Assembly: GCF_003144195.1 (NCBI RefSeq)
Contig: NW_020290022.1
Span: 1 to 64,000, forward strand
DNA from: Ceraceosorus guamensis
Lineage: Eukaryota; Basidiomycota; Exobasidiomycetes; Ceraceosorales; Ceraceosoraceae
DNA length: 64,000 nucleotides
Direction of reading: 5' to 3'
Shown one piece after another: positions 1 to 9,829 of the stretch. Position numbers and translations under genes: made by a program. Each line of letters opens with the position of its first letter. The stretch's first letter is position 1. The notes beneath the pieces were generated by a model. That model was not told where the DNA came from, searched no databases, and worked only from the letters and a program-made list of their open reading frames with translations.

Positions 1-2289
1 TCGGCTGCTGCATTGGCTGGTGGGGATGCTTTGGCAAAGCTGGCTAGCAAGGTGAAGCACGACACTGAGAAGGAGCGAAAGCACGATGATGAAGCTGTTG
101 CTGCCGCTGCCGAAGCTCTTGACGAGATCGTCAAGCGCCACGAGCGTGAGCGCGCCGAATTGTCGGAGCGGAAACAGCGCGAGCATGAGGAAGCCGCTTC
201 GAAGGGCGCGGACGCGCTTGCAGCGCTTGTTGCGAAGCACAAAGAAGACTCGGAGGCTGAAGCTAGAGCAGAGCAAGAAAGAGCGCAACGAGAGCAAGAA
301 GCGCGCGAGAAGAATGAGAGAGCCAGAGACGCGCAAAAAGCAGCTGCTGCTGCGGCTGGAGGCGGTGCACTCGCAGAGCTGATCGCAGCACGTCAAAAGG
401 AGGAGCAAGACGCTGCCGAGCGCGCAAAAGAGATTCATGAGTTGGAGGAGCGTGCAGCAGCGGCAGCGATCGCTCAGCGCGAGGCTGAAGAAGCCAAGCG
501 CAAGCAACGGGAAATACAAGAGAAGGAAGCAGCTGAGCTTGCAGCTCGACAGAGGCAAATGCTTGCTGAAGAAGAAGAGAAGCAGCGGCTTCGAGATGAG
601 CAAGACAAAGCTGCAGCTCTGGCTGAGGAGAAGCGTAAGGCAGAGGAGGAGGCCGCCACTGCTAAGGCTCGCGAGGCGGAGGAGGCCGCGCAGAGGCAGC
701 GCAAAGAAGAAGAGGCCGCTGCTGCAGCAAAGCAGCGTGAAGCAGAGGAAGCAGCCGAAAAGCAGCGACAGGAAGAAAAAGCTGCCGCCGAAAGACAGAG
801 AAAGGAGGAGGAGTCTGCTGCTGCTGAACAGCAGCGTGAAGCCGATGAAGCCGCGGCGAGAAAACGGAAAGCAGAGGAGTTAGCGACTGCTGCAGCAGCT
901 GCATCCGCTGCCGCTGCCGCCGCCGAGCTAGAAAAGCAGAGGAAGGCAGCGGAAGAACAACACAAGAAAGAAGAAGCCGAGGCCCAGAAGCGAGCCGAGG
1001 CTTTGCGCGCTGAGCAGGAAAAGAAGCGCAAAGAAGATGAGAAAGCCAAGAAAGAAAAAGAAGCTGCCGACAAGAAGCGAGCGAAGGAGGAGAAGAAGAA
1101 AGCGAAAGAAGCTGCCGCGGCCGCGGCCGCTGAGGAGAAGAAACGCAAGAAGCAGCTCGAGAAGGAAGCCAAAGAGGCCAAGAAAGCCTCTGAGCTCCAG
1201 CGCAAGAACGAGCTCGAGGAGCAGAAAGCCCGAGAAGCTCAAGCTCAGGAAGTAGCGGACGCTAAAGCGAAAGCTGATTCGGAGGAAGCCGCTGCAGCAG
1301 TGGTCAATGCTGGCAGAGCAGAGCCTTCTCAGGCCCTCAGCGCAAAGACTTCTGTAACGCCCGAGACTCCAAATGGAGGCCAGCAGTTCCGAAAGGATGA
1401 CGAAGAAGCTCTGGGAGCTGGAGCTATCGCGGCTGGGGGCGCGGCTGGGCTAGCAGCTTATAGTGGCACGAAGAAAGATAAGGGCAAAGGCAAGGCAGTG
1501 GAAGATGCCAAAATCGGAGCCGATGAACCCTTAATCGAGTCAGTCAAGCCAAGCGCAGCTGTTGCAAGTCAAAGTCAGCACGTGCAGGACGCTTCAGACA
1601 CCTCGGGTGCTTCCAAACGGCAAGGTTGGGCGAGCATGCTGTTCAAGACCCGCCTGGGTGACAACCTTCCCCTTGCCAATGAAGGTGAAGCAGGCGTAGA
1701 CAAGAGCCAAATCGGCAAGCCTCGTCCGGCTGAAGACAAGAAAGCAGCTTCCAAGGTGCTGAACACGGTCGCGCAGCCTGAGGCAGTCTCGCAGCCGGCT
1801 CCCGTAACAAAGGATGTGAATCCCAAACGCCAAAGCAGTCAAGTGGCTGCGTCATCCGCCGATGGCTCCGCTTTGGATGCACAGGTGCCTCCTGAGCTAC
1901 TCGCAAAGGTTCAAGCTGACAAGAAGGCATCCAAGCGCTTGTCGAAGTCGCAACTCTCTGCTACGACCAACGATGATGTCCAACGTGCTTCGGGCCTCTC
2001 AGCGTTCGGTAACAAACTGGGTTGGGCTTCGCTCACCCATCTCAACAAGGACGACCAGGCAGCCCCTAAGCCCATCAGCAAGGATACCTCTCCGCCTGCA
2101 ACGCCTGCCAAGAGCAAGCTTTCGATCAAGAAGAGCAAAGACAAGTCTGCTCAGGTTGCTGCTCCACCTGCAGGAAACACCAGCAGATTTGTCGAGCCGC
2201 CTGGAATACAGCGCGGAGAGTACATCGAACACGTCAATCCAAGATTCGCAAAGACCACACCTTCGGCTCCCGCGGTGCAATGGCGGTAA
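1..2289 (+). CDS. Lys/Glu/Ala-rich coiled-coil protein, 5' end outside window
   Basis: The frame is open from the first base, so the start lies upstream; 762 codons and a TAA stop are visible. Residues about 20-440 are almost entirely Lys, Glu, Ala, Arg and Gln with heptad-like spacing, which predicts a very long coiled coil. A short module, GGDALAKL followed by a basic/acidic stretch, recurs at codons 7, 69 (GADALAAL) and 120 (GGGALAEL). After the coiled coil there is a small Gly/Ala-rich hydrophobic stretch (about codons 470-490), then a disordered Ser/Pro/Lys tail carrying repeated short basic motifs and two similar LGWASL / QGWASM segments. I do not recognise a family. Scaffold or cortical roles would be guesses. 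The composition alone produces long antisense frames, which are not genes. Confidence 0.8.
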   Translation, partial: SAAALAGGDALAKLASKVKHDTEKERKHDDEAVAAAAEALDEIVKRHERERAELSERKQREHEEAASKGADALAALVAKHKEDSEAEARAEQERAQREQEAREKNERARDAQKAAAAAAGGGALAELIAARQKEEQDAAERAKEIHELEERAAAAAIAQREAEEAKRKQREIQEKEAAELAARQRQMLAEEEEKQRLRDEQDKAAALAEEKRKAEEEAATAKAREAEEAAQRQRKEEEAAAAAKQREAEEAAEKQRQEEKAAAERQRKEEESAAAEQQREADEAAARKRKAEELATAAAAASAAAAAAELEKQRKAAEEQHKKEEAEAQKRAEALRAEQEKKRKEDEKAKKEKEAADKKRAKEEKKKAKEAAAAAAAEEKKRKKQLEKEAKEAKKASELQRKNELEEQKAREAQAQEVADAKAKADSEEAAAAVVNAGRAEPSQALSAKTSVTPETPNGGQQFRKDDEEALGAGAIAAGGAAGLAAYSGTKKDKGKGKAVEDAKIGADEPLIESVKPSAAVASQSQHVQDASDTSGASKRQGWASMLFKTRLGDNLPLANEGEAGVDKSQIGKPRPAEDKKAASKVLNTVAQPEAVSQPAPVTKDVNPKRQSSQVAASSADGSALDAQVPPELLAKVQADKKASKRLSKSQLSATTNDDVQRASGLSAFGNKLGWASLTHLNKDDQAAPKPISKDTSPPATPAKSKLSIKKSKDKSAQVAAPPAGNTSRFVEPPGIQRGEYIEHVNPRFAKTTPSAPAVQWR

Positions 2290-2847
2290 AGCTATGCGTC
2301 GGCCGTCGGGTTCAAACGAACAGCGTCCTTCCTCTTTTCTCTCTCGACACTACGCGGTCGTCCTTTAGGAAACGGCAATCGCTTCCAGTATACCCTCGCT
2401 ACATTGTCTGCACGCTATTGTTCACCGACGAAGCGCGCAGACGTTCGCTCGAAATGAGCGCATCACATTCGTTTATCAAATTACCTCTTCATGTTTGTGA
2501 AATTTTTGCACTTTTGGATAAGAACCTCTCTCCCCTTTCTTAAAGCCAGCGCTTACCTCCTCTGCCAAGCGGCGCCCTATATACGCCGCCTCTTTTGTTA
2601 CACTTGATCAGAAATTTGTGTTCTTCTTTCTTTTGGACATCACCGAATATACCAACACTCCCTACCCTGATTACAATTTTGGAATTGATCTGTCTCATCG
2701 TCGCCAGATGCGATTGGACTGCGCATGGTGTAGCCCTGGCCCGACCTCACAAGTCCAGAGCTGCTCTGGCCATAGCAAGTGCCCCCTGGCGCGTCTTGTG
2801 GCCTGCGCTTGCATCGAGGGGACGAAAGCGTGGTGAGGAGGACAAGA
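2290..2847. other. Intergenic region between convergent genes
   Basis: Holds the 3' flanks of the coiled-coil gene and of MYG1. Pyrimidine-rich, with no gene, RNA or repeat that I can support. Confidence 0.5.
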
Positions 2848-4226
2848 TCATTGGATGACGCACGCACGCGACTTGAAGTGGCGAGACGCAAGATGAAACC
2901 GAACCGTCTGCTCACCTCCGATGAAACCGCTTGCGTGGACAAAGACGGCGCCTTTGAGGTCCTGCTCGAATCCAAGCAATCCATCCAGCTGCTCATCCCT
3001 GACTCCCCTCCATTTTTCCGGCAAAGCTTTGCGACTTTCGAAAGAGGTGGGCGTGACGGGCACAGCTTGAATTCTCCAGCTGCTAGAGCTGTCGGGATAG
3101 ATGACGTACAAAGGTCTCTCGGCTTCTGTGATGTTGAGATGAGCTTCCAACTTGTGCAAGTGGTCCTGCGATGGACCGTTTCAGAAACAGGAATGAGATG
3201 CGCGTCTGAATCACGGTACACCGGTGCCGGCCTTAGCCCACTTGTCCAGGACTCACTTTCCAACTCGCGTACTCATCAAACACCAAGATTCTCCCTCGCG
3301 AGTCTGCCCCCTCGACGCTTTTCCTACCCTCTACGGCGCGCAGCACAATTTCTCTAGCAGGCAACCAAGCCAATCTAAGCCCTTCTAGCGTATCCCAAAA
3401 TTCTCCGCCAGCTAGAGCGGAAGCTTTTTCGAACCTCTGATCCTCTTCCTTTTGCTTCTGCGCCGCATCGCTCGGCAGTGCCTCGTTCCAACGCGGATTC
3501 AAACGTCCCACTCTGCTCGAGAGATCGGTGCTGGATTTGTACAGCGCTTGACCAGGATACTGCGCGATGCCATTGTCGATGCCGTCGATTGCTTCGACGA
3601 AATCTTCGTACAGCTTCTTCCACAGAAGATCGACAAGATCCGAATCAACGTCTTCAGAGAGCTTTTGTGAGAGAATGGCCTTGCCGTAGTGTCTGATGTG
3701 CCCCGGCAAGAAAGGCTCCGGTTCGTCAACGAGCAACCCTAAGGTAGCATAATGACGATATCTGCAACACTCACTTCCAAACCAGACCAGCGCTGCTCAA
3801 TTTGGTGTTGAAACCATTCTCAAAGGTATGTTCGAAACCTCTCTGATGATGATCGAACCTCTGTCTTTCCGGCTCGTACGTAGCTCCAACATCCACCACT
3901 ATGGTGCCCTTGTCGATCAAGCTGGCATCTCTGGTGCGCGTGAGCGGCAAGGACGAAAATTGCGGCAACGATCGAAGAAGAGCTACAGCGAGAGCTTCGT
4001 CGGCTGCGAGGTGCGAGGTGCGAAGATTGCGAGTGTCAGAAGAAGGGGGGTAGGGGAAGCCAGACGATTGGCTGCGCTTGCATGAGTAGAATGGGCGAGG
4101 GTCTCATCTGAACTGCTCACCGTGATGCGTGCCGTTATGAGTCACGATACCGATCCTCTCAGCACTGGCATCCGACATTTTCTGCTTCTTCGTCTGATGT
4201 AACTCTGCGGACGCGCTGCTGGACAT
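2848..4226 (-). CDS. MYG1: MYG1 family exonuclease (UPF0160)
   Basis: DHH-like metal-dependent phosphoesterase; MYG1 proteins are described as 3'-5' RNA exonucleases of nucleus and mitochondria. Proposed exons, read on the minus strand: 4226-4121, 4003-3775, 3692-3257 and 3165-2848, giving 362 residues, close to the family length (human about 376). All three introns have GT-AG ends, and joining across them restores the conserved blocks THNGTHHADEALAV (metal-binding start), YEPERQRFDHHQRGF, TKLSSAGLVWKHYGK, DAIDNGI, SWKDHLHKLE and PLPEKWRGVRDEQL, and the C-terminal VFVHASGFIGG. The Met at 4226 precedes a basic KKQK; a second Met at 4178 is also possible. The frame stays open upstream to an ATG at 4430 that would add a basic presequence (separate entry). 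Identification is firm; the start is less so. Confidence 0.93.
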
Positions 4227-4430
4227 GAGTCCTACACTACCAATCAAGTACGCGCTGCAACCAGTCGACGGAGGGACAAGACGCAAGGGTGTTGATGGTC
4301 GTGAGGAGCAGCGATGTGTAGTGCAGGATCTGGCAATGACGCGAGCAAAAGGAGGAGGTAGCAGCGAGCAAGTCTGGTGGGAAAAGCGGGAGAGAAGAGC
4401 GCAAGATGGAGCTGAGCGCGTCGTTTGCAT
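4227..4430 (-). other. MYG1: Possible MYG1 mitochondrial presequence (upstream in-frame start)
   Basis: An in-frame ATG at 4430 would add 68 residues ahead of the Met at 4226. The extension is rich in Arg and Ser, has several hydrophobic patches and contains no Asp or Glu, as expected of a mitochondrial targeting peptide. The downstream starts would give a form with a basic KKQK patch instead. Dual mitochondrial and nuclear location is known for MYG1 in animals; two-start use here is inference. Confidence 0.45.
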
Positions 4431-4745
4431 GCGTCGAGCGTCGAAGGGAAAGCGCTGCTGTGAATGCAGCCAGCCAGACAGCCAGTAAGGACCAATAGGA
4501 GCAGAGAAGCTACTGATCCAGAGCGAAGAGCAGCTTTGTGACAGCAATCGCAGTCGAATTTGTCGACGTGAGTTGAGTGCGGGGTGTTGGGTGCGAGTTT
4601 TAGTCACGAGTGCGATGATCAGCCCAGAAAAGCTTTGTGCCTTTGCTATGTGACAACGATTTGCATCACGATCGCATAGCTACCTTCACGCTTGTACCTA
4701 TACGTACCGGCTACTCACCACTCGTGGATGGTCTTGTTTATTCTT

Positions 4746-4783
4746 GATTCACGATTATTCTTGATTGTGATTCTGTGATTCAC
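4746..4783. repeat. Cluster of dispersed ATTCACGATT-type motif
   Basis: Contains GATTCACGATT followed by two degenerate copies (TTGATTGTGATT, TGTGATTCAC). The same word recurs in both orientations at many intergenic sites in this window and was not seen inside predicted exons. Confidence 0.6.
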
Positions 4784-4846
4784 TACTCGATCGTCGCGCG
4801 CGTAAGGACTTGCTCGCTTGGTGCTGATTGGTGATTCTGAACTTGC

Positions 4847-4860
4847 AATTCACGATTGTT
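4847..4860. repeat. Dispersed ATTCACGATT motif
   Basis: A single exact copy, AATTCACGATTGTT, about 65 bases from the preceding cluster and in the same orientation. Confidence 0.55.
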
Positions 4861-5780
4861 ATCCGGTATCGCTTTACCGGTAAACCTGAACTGAGACTGC
4901 GCCATGGCGCTTCTATTCAAAATTCTCTGATTCGGGTCCAGCAGTCACGTGAGTCACGCCAGGTGACGGACGCGCACGCATGTACCGGTACATAGCAAAC
5001 AGATGATACTCGAGACTCTTCTGACTCAAGACTGTCACATCCTAGCAATCAAATACCATCATCTTCGTATCAAGAAGCTGAAGCTCAAGTGACAGTGAAA
5101 GGCACGCGAAAGCACGGCACGGCAGTCGTGAGTCTCCAGTTGGATTCGAGATCATCAGCCCACATGGGATCTGATCAAATCACCGGACGTGCCCAGGCGC
5201 GGGCCAACCAGGTAGCTTCAGTAGGCGGTGCCGTACATAGATGGAGAAGACCTCGAGGTACGTGCCTAAACAAGCAGTGCTCGGCCGGCAACATTTGTAC
5301 GCTAGGCCTCCCTCCGCCTTTGTTCGCATTTTCGCGCCATGTGCCAGCCAGGATAGGAGGGCAAGTGAATGATGAATGACGAAACGAATCATTTTGCCTT
5401 TTGCATGACGACCTCGAGGTTATGCTACCCTCCACCATCTGCCGACTTCGCTGCGCACCCTATGAGCCGATGCTAGCCAAGCCAAGCAGACCTAACCGCC
5501 GCAAGATTTGATCGACAGGCTTTTGTTTTCTCTTACCCTCTCATCCAGTTCTTCTCTCTGAAGGCTCGACGTTTCACTGCTCCACTGCCGGAAGCAAGGC
5601 GGTTCATCGTCTATTTGCCTCTCTGTGCATGTTGCTCGCTGATCGACTACCTGATCCTAGAGGTCTCCTCTCGCGTCAGTGTCTCGGCGTGCCGAACGAG
5701 AGCACTTGCAAGGCTCGAGACGCACCCGGCTGTGCAGAGAACGATACAATCGTAAATGCTGCTGTAGCATAGCGCCCGTC

Positions 5781-5790
5781 TATAAATAGC
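5781..5790 (+). promoter_or_regulatory. TATA box (TATAAATAGC)
   Basis: A consensus TATA element 195 bases upstream of the ATG at 5976, on the same strand. The identical decamer occurs on the minus strand at 56182-56191 ahead of another membrane-protein gene. A start of transcription about 30 bases downstream would leave a leader of roughly 160 bases with one short upstream ATG (5846). Confidence 0.55.
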
Positions 5791-5975
5791 GAGGGTCATC
5801 ATGCGCTCCTCGTCCTCTTTTTGGCAGCAAACATTCAGCTCTGACATGCCTCAGCTGCCTTCCTGGACTCTCAAACGACCCTGGGAATCAAACGAGACAC
5901 TTTGCTTCAACTTCGTCTGCTTTCTCATCTCGCTTCACCTCATTCTTCTGATCGAAAAAGTAGCGCGTCGTCGAT

Positions 5976-6725
5976 ATGTTGGCCAACAGCCTCGTAGCCA
6001 AGAGCGCCCGGGGTAGCAGGGTAGCATGTATGTGCCTCTGCTTTGTTGGGATCGTGTCCGCGGCCAGCTGGTCAATCAACGTCAACCCAGCCACTCGGGC
6101 GACCCTTGCCATCGCTTTCGTCTGCGCCGTAGCCAACCCCATCAACTGTGCCATTGCTACCGTCTCTTCTCTGCTTATTCTGGCTTTCGGCAAGAATGGC
6201 GCTCAGACGGGCAACAGCAACCAAGTGCTGCCGATCACCAACAATAGGCGCGAGGCGGCCACATCTCGCTTCATCACGTTTCATTCCAACGGCACTCTCT
6301 TTGACGGCTTCTCCAACAAGCTCGTCAATATAGGAGAGACGCACAGCGTGCTTGACACGCACAAGAACGTGCACATCAAAGTCACTCGTCATTCCGCCAA
6401 ATGGATGCGCTTACGAGCGCCGCTCTCCAACCAGCTCCACTATTCCCGACGACAAGACGGGCAAGAGGATGGGGACCCGGGCAAGACTGACGAGCTAGAA
6501 CTCTTCTACCACGTGGATGAGAACGTGGCTGCGAATGTGTACGATCAGGCTAGCGCAGATGACAATGCCGCCAAGATTGTCCACTACATGCAAGACAATC
6601 AGCAGGTCGATGCATGCTACAATATCTACGCTTCTTCGGACGGTGGAGCTTTGGCCGAAGGAACCGTTAGCGCCATCTCGCACGGCAATGGAGGCGTGGA
6701 TCATCCGGATCAGTGCGGCGGGTAA
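5976..6725 (+). CDS. Putative secreted or membrane-anchored protein, unknown family
   Basis: A single-exon frame of 249 residues. A basic N terminus is followed by a hydrophobic stretch (about residues 17-31) ending in VSAASW, a plausible signal-peptide cleavage region. A second hydrophobic segment (about 42-69) could be a transmembrane helix or part of the fold. The mature part has mixed polar sequence with acidic and aromatic residues, and ends in a Gly-rich region with HGNGG and a terminal DQCGG. Two Cys in the second hydrophobic segment and two near the end could pair. A TATA box lies upstream. I do not recognise the family. Its small size, export features and lack of other domains would fit a lineage-specific secreted protein, possibly an effector, but that is inference. 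Confidence 0.6.
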   Translation: MLANSLVAKSARGSRVACMCLCFVGIVSAASWSINVNPATRATLAIAFVCAVANPINCAIATVSSLLILAFGKNGAQTGNSNQVLPITNNRREAATSRFITFHSNGTLFDGFSNKLVNIGETHSVLDTHKNVHIKVTRHSAKWMRLRAPLSNQLHYSRRQDGQEDGDPGKTDELELFYHVDENVAANVYDQASADDNAAKIVHYMQDNQQVDACYNIYASSDGGALAEGTVSAISHGNGGVDHPDQCGG

Positions 6726-7804
6726 GCGCTCAGCAATAACGAATTTCTCTTCTCCCATCTGCCCGAAGCGGCCAGCTTGCCATCCTCCCAATCGCTCCAC
6801 GTGGCCGCGAACTCCACTTCTGCACTCCAGATCACCCCTTCAGCTTCTCGCTGCTTCCACCAATTCAATTCAAAATCCTGGATCCTTTCAAGACTTCTCT
6901 GAACGTTCGTTTCCCCCCTTCCCCACACGCATCCCTCCCCCCCAACACACACAAACACCCCCTCTTCCCTCATCCGATCGTCCTTTGTTTCTTTCACCTC
7001 GTCTTGCCATCCAAATTCGACCTCAGTTCGGTCATCATGAAACGTGCTCGAATTCGATCCATGCACAATCGACCACTTACTGGTGGAGTTCGAATCAAAC
7101 TTTGCGTGCCTGCTTTTTTACTTTGCCCCTTCCCCTCCCTCCCCGGGGCAAAGCATGCCTTTTGCTTGCTTCGGCTGCCAAATCGCAGTGATGTGATGTG
7201 ACAACAAGGTTTTGCGAGCGGTCGAGCGTGGCCTCGAGACGTTCGAACGTGGGAAATTCACGATGAACCACATTGTGAATGCTGTTCGCATTCACAAATA
7301 TGATGTCGAATGAGTACCTGCGCATCTCATTGGATTGGCAGCTCCATGCGCTCCGTCCGCCTCACAACGAGGGACTCGACACCGCGCGCGCTCGGCGGGC
7401 ACGCACCCTTCGGGCCGGTTGTTCACATTCATCACTTGGACCGGCGTTGGTGTGCAGCGCGGCGTGGTGCATCTGTGATCGTGGATGTGACCCACAACTA
7501 CGTGTTGTGACTGCTCAGTCACGAGTATAGATGCATGGGATGTGCGGGGGAAGATTCGTGATTAACGGCTTCTACCTCGCTGCAGCGGAGGACTTGCAGG
7601 TCGAGTCTGGGTGGATCACTCATGACTGCCACGATCCAGAAGCCAGCGAACAGCATCTAGGACGAGCGGTCATCATAGCATCCATCACCCCATCGCTCAC
7701 ATTCCCCATCCTTGACATCTCGACAGCAGGGCTGCATCGATCACTTTGCAAGCAAATCAGATAGATACTCCTCCACCCGCATCAGCATCATCATACAGTC
7801 CACC
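6726..7804. other. Intergenic region, tandem genes
   Basis: About 1.1 kb. A C-rich, pyrimidine-dominated tract lies at about 6900-6990, and degenerate copies of the dispersed motif occur near 7254-7298 and 7553-7564. It probably contains the 3' end of the preceding gene and the promoter of the enoyl-CoA hydratase gene. No gene is supportable. Confidence 0.45.
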
Positions 7805-9335
7805 ATGTCTGGCTTCATCCAACCCTGTCCCAGCGTCCGCTCCCACCTCATCGTCGACCTGAGCACTCCCAAAGTGTTGCATCTGCGTCTGAACAGACCA
7901 AAGCAGCTCAATGCCATGACGGATGTGAGTCGTGTTCCATTCGTTTCCTTTTTCATTTTGTCAAAACGTGACTCATATGAATCGCCTCTGCTCGCTGGCC
8001 TTTTTCAAGCTCAGGCGCTAGAAGAGGATCTGTACTCCATCTTGGACTGGTACGAATTTGAGCCTTCTCTCTGGCTCTTGATCATCTCGGGCACCGGACG
8101 AGCATTCTGCGCAGGTCAAGATCTGCTAGATTGGTCCAAGCGCGCCCCTCTCCCGCGCGAGAGCACGCCGGGTGCGAATGGTGATCATCTTGCGCTGCAG
8201 AATGGACAAGAGATGGAGAAATTTGTTGGAAAGATTAGGGCTGGTGGGTTTGGCGCGCTCAGCTCGAGGAGGAGCAATAAGCCCGTCATTGCTGCGGTGC
8301 ATGGCATAGCTATGGGAGGAGGTGTCGAGATACTGGTAAGTCGAGAGTCGAGGTTGCGCTCAAAGCATCGCAATAAGCTGCGTCTGTCTGCCTCGCAACT
8401 TCAGGTGGTGAGCAGGAACAAGCCTGCTGATCCAGCACGCCAAACCGCCTCCTTCTTGCGTCGCTGCTTCAAGCTCAACTGCGATCTCGTAGTCGCTACA
8501 TCTGCCTCCATCTTTGCTTTGCCGGAAGTAAGCAGAGGAGTAGTAGCTGCGCAGGGGGGTATTCCTCGACTCGCCGCCGTGGCAGGACACGTAAGTCGAG
8601 TGCGAATGAGGGAGAGCGGTCCGCTTTTTTATACTCAATCAAAGCTGAATGGCCCCCCTTTAACAATTCGCCCCATTTTCTGCACACGTACCCAATTGTC
8701 GGGCTTCTACCATCCCGAATCGCTGGCCTTTTGAAAACGCAGCACTTTGCATCCCGACTATTGCTCACCGGAGAAAAGATTACGGCAGAACAAGCATGCT
8801 CCACTTATCGTTTCGTCACGCACCTGCACATCCTCTCTCCAAGCACCTCGGACGATCTAGCGCAATCCCAAGTGCTCTCCAAAGCTCTCGAGCTGGCAAA
8901 TCAGATCATCAAGAATAGTCCAGATGCTGTGCAGCTTACAAAAGCTGGCCTTTTGGATGCGAGGGATGCGGCCAGACGCATAGGTGCGCAGCAGCGCAGG
9001 GATCCGTACGCGAACGAGGATGGAGTGGATGCGCTGCCTATCGAATCGTACCAGAGTCTCAGGAGCAGAGCATTGTATGCAGGTCAGAACATCAAAGAAG
9101 GTCTTGCCGCCTTTGCCCAAGTGAGTTCGTAGGACTCGAGTCCACGCTTCGTTGCGAGACCCCCCAAGAGGAAGGCCTTCGTTTTTGCAAGCTGCCTTGC
9201 TCGCTGATGAAGCACCGCCCATCTATTTGTCTTGGCTCGCTTTGCCAACAGAAACGTCCAGTGCAATGGTCCGATCCCCCTGTTATACCCGACACCATCA
9301 GCACCGCCGCTCGTCACCGACTGAGCAAGCTTTGA
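7805..9335 (+). CDS. Enoyl-CoA hydratase/isomerase, peroxisomal (C-terminal SKL)
   Basis: Crotonase-fold enzyme that adds water to, or shifts the double bond of, enoyl-CoA in fatty-acid beta-oxidation. Proposed exons: 7805-7924, 8015-8335, 8474-8590, 8743-9120 and 9252-9335, all in phase 0, giving 339 residues. The oxyanion-hole region reads FCAGQDLLDW. The two catalytic glutamates are present at residues 145 (GGGVEIL) and 165 (ALPEVSRG), spaced 20 apart like Glu144/Glu164 of rat crotonase. The GGIPRL and LLLTGEKITAEQA blocks are also typical. The last exon supplies KRPVQW and ends in Ser-Lys-Leu, a canonical PTS1 peroxisomal signal, which strongly supports that splice choice. It converges with the HypX-like gene, 494 bases away. 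The exact substrate and the hydratase/isomerase choice cannot be told. Confidence 0.9.
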
Positions 9336-9829
9336 AGCGCGGCACAAGGCCTCAATCAGCGGGACACACAAAGCAAACGCACCCACGCTTCGCTTCCGCC
9401 TCACCTTCGCAACAATTTTTCTCCAACGAGACCCCACATTCGCAACTATATCACTCTTGTAATTGTATAGTTTGAGTGCCGTCGCATTTGACATGAGCTG
9501 GGCCTACTACAGATTGGGTGACTACTAAACGAGGGCTGGAAGGCGGATCGCGGTGAGGGGAGACCAGACGAGGAGTCTCAGACTTGAGCAACGTAAGGGG
9601 CGGAACCAAAGAGCGTGTGTGAAAGCGCAGAGGCTTGCGATGAACGGGGCTGAAGCCAATGACCGAAGAAAGCTTGGAACGGGAGACCAAAGGAGAGCAA
9701 GCTAGGAGCCAGATGTAGCACGTATACAACACGAAACGATGTGGACCCGAGTTACTGGAATGCTTTTATGGATGCTGGTGCCTGCTGCGGGCAATGAACA
9801 GCCCTTCCTGTCGAGCGTGAGAGATCATC
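9336..9829. other. Intergenic region between convergent genes
   Basis: Shared 3' flank of the enoyl-CoA hydratase and HypX-like genes. No gene or repeat is supportable. Confidence 0.45.

Larger units (their letters stand above)
4431..5780. other. Intergenic region, MYG1 upstream side
   Basis: About 1.3 kb without a supportable gene. It holds two copies or clusters of the genome-dispersed ATTCACGATT motif (separate entries) and a cluster of tgtaccggt/ accggtaa short words near 4870-4990. It probably carries the MYG1 promoter and distal control sequence of the gene starting at 5976. Confidence 0.5.

Noticed and set aside
474-1205. Minus-strand Ser/Ala/Phe-rich frame
   Set aside because: Antisense shadow of the Lys/Glu/Ala coiled-coil repeat.
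7080-7105. Possible tRNA T-arm (GGAGTTCGAATCAAAC)
   Set aside because: The flanking bases do not pair into a T-stem and no matching A-box or acceptor stem is nearby.
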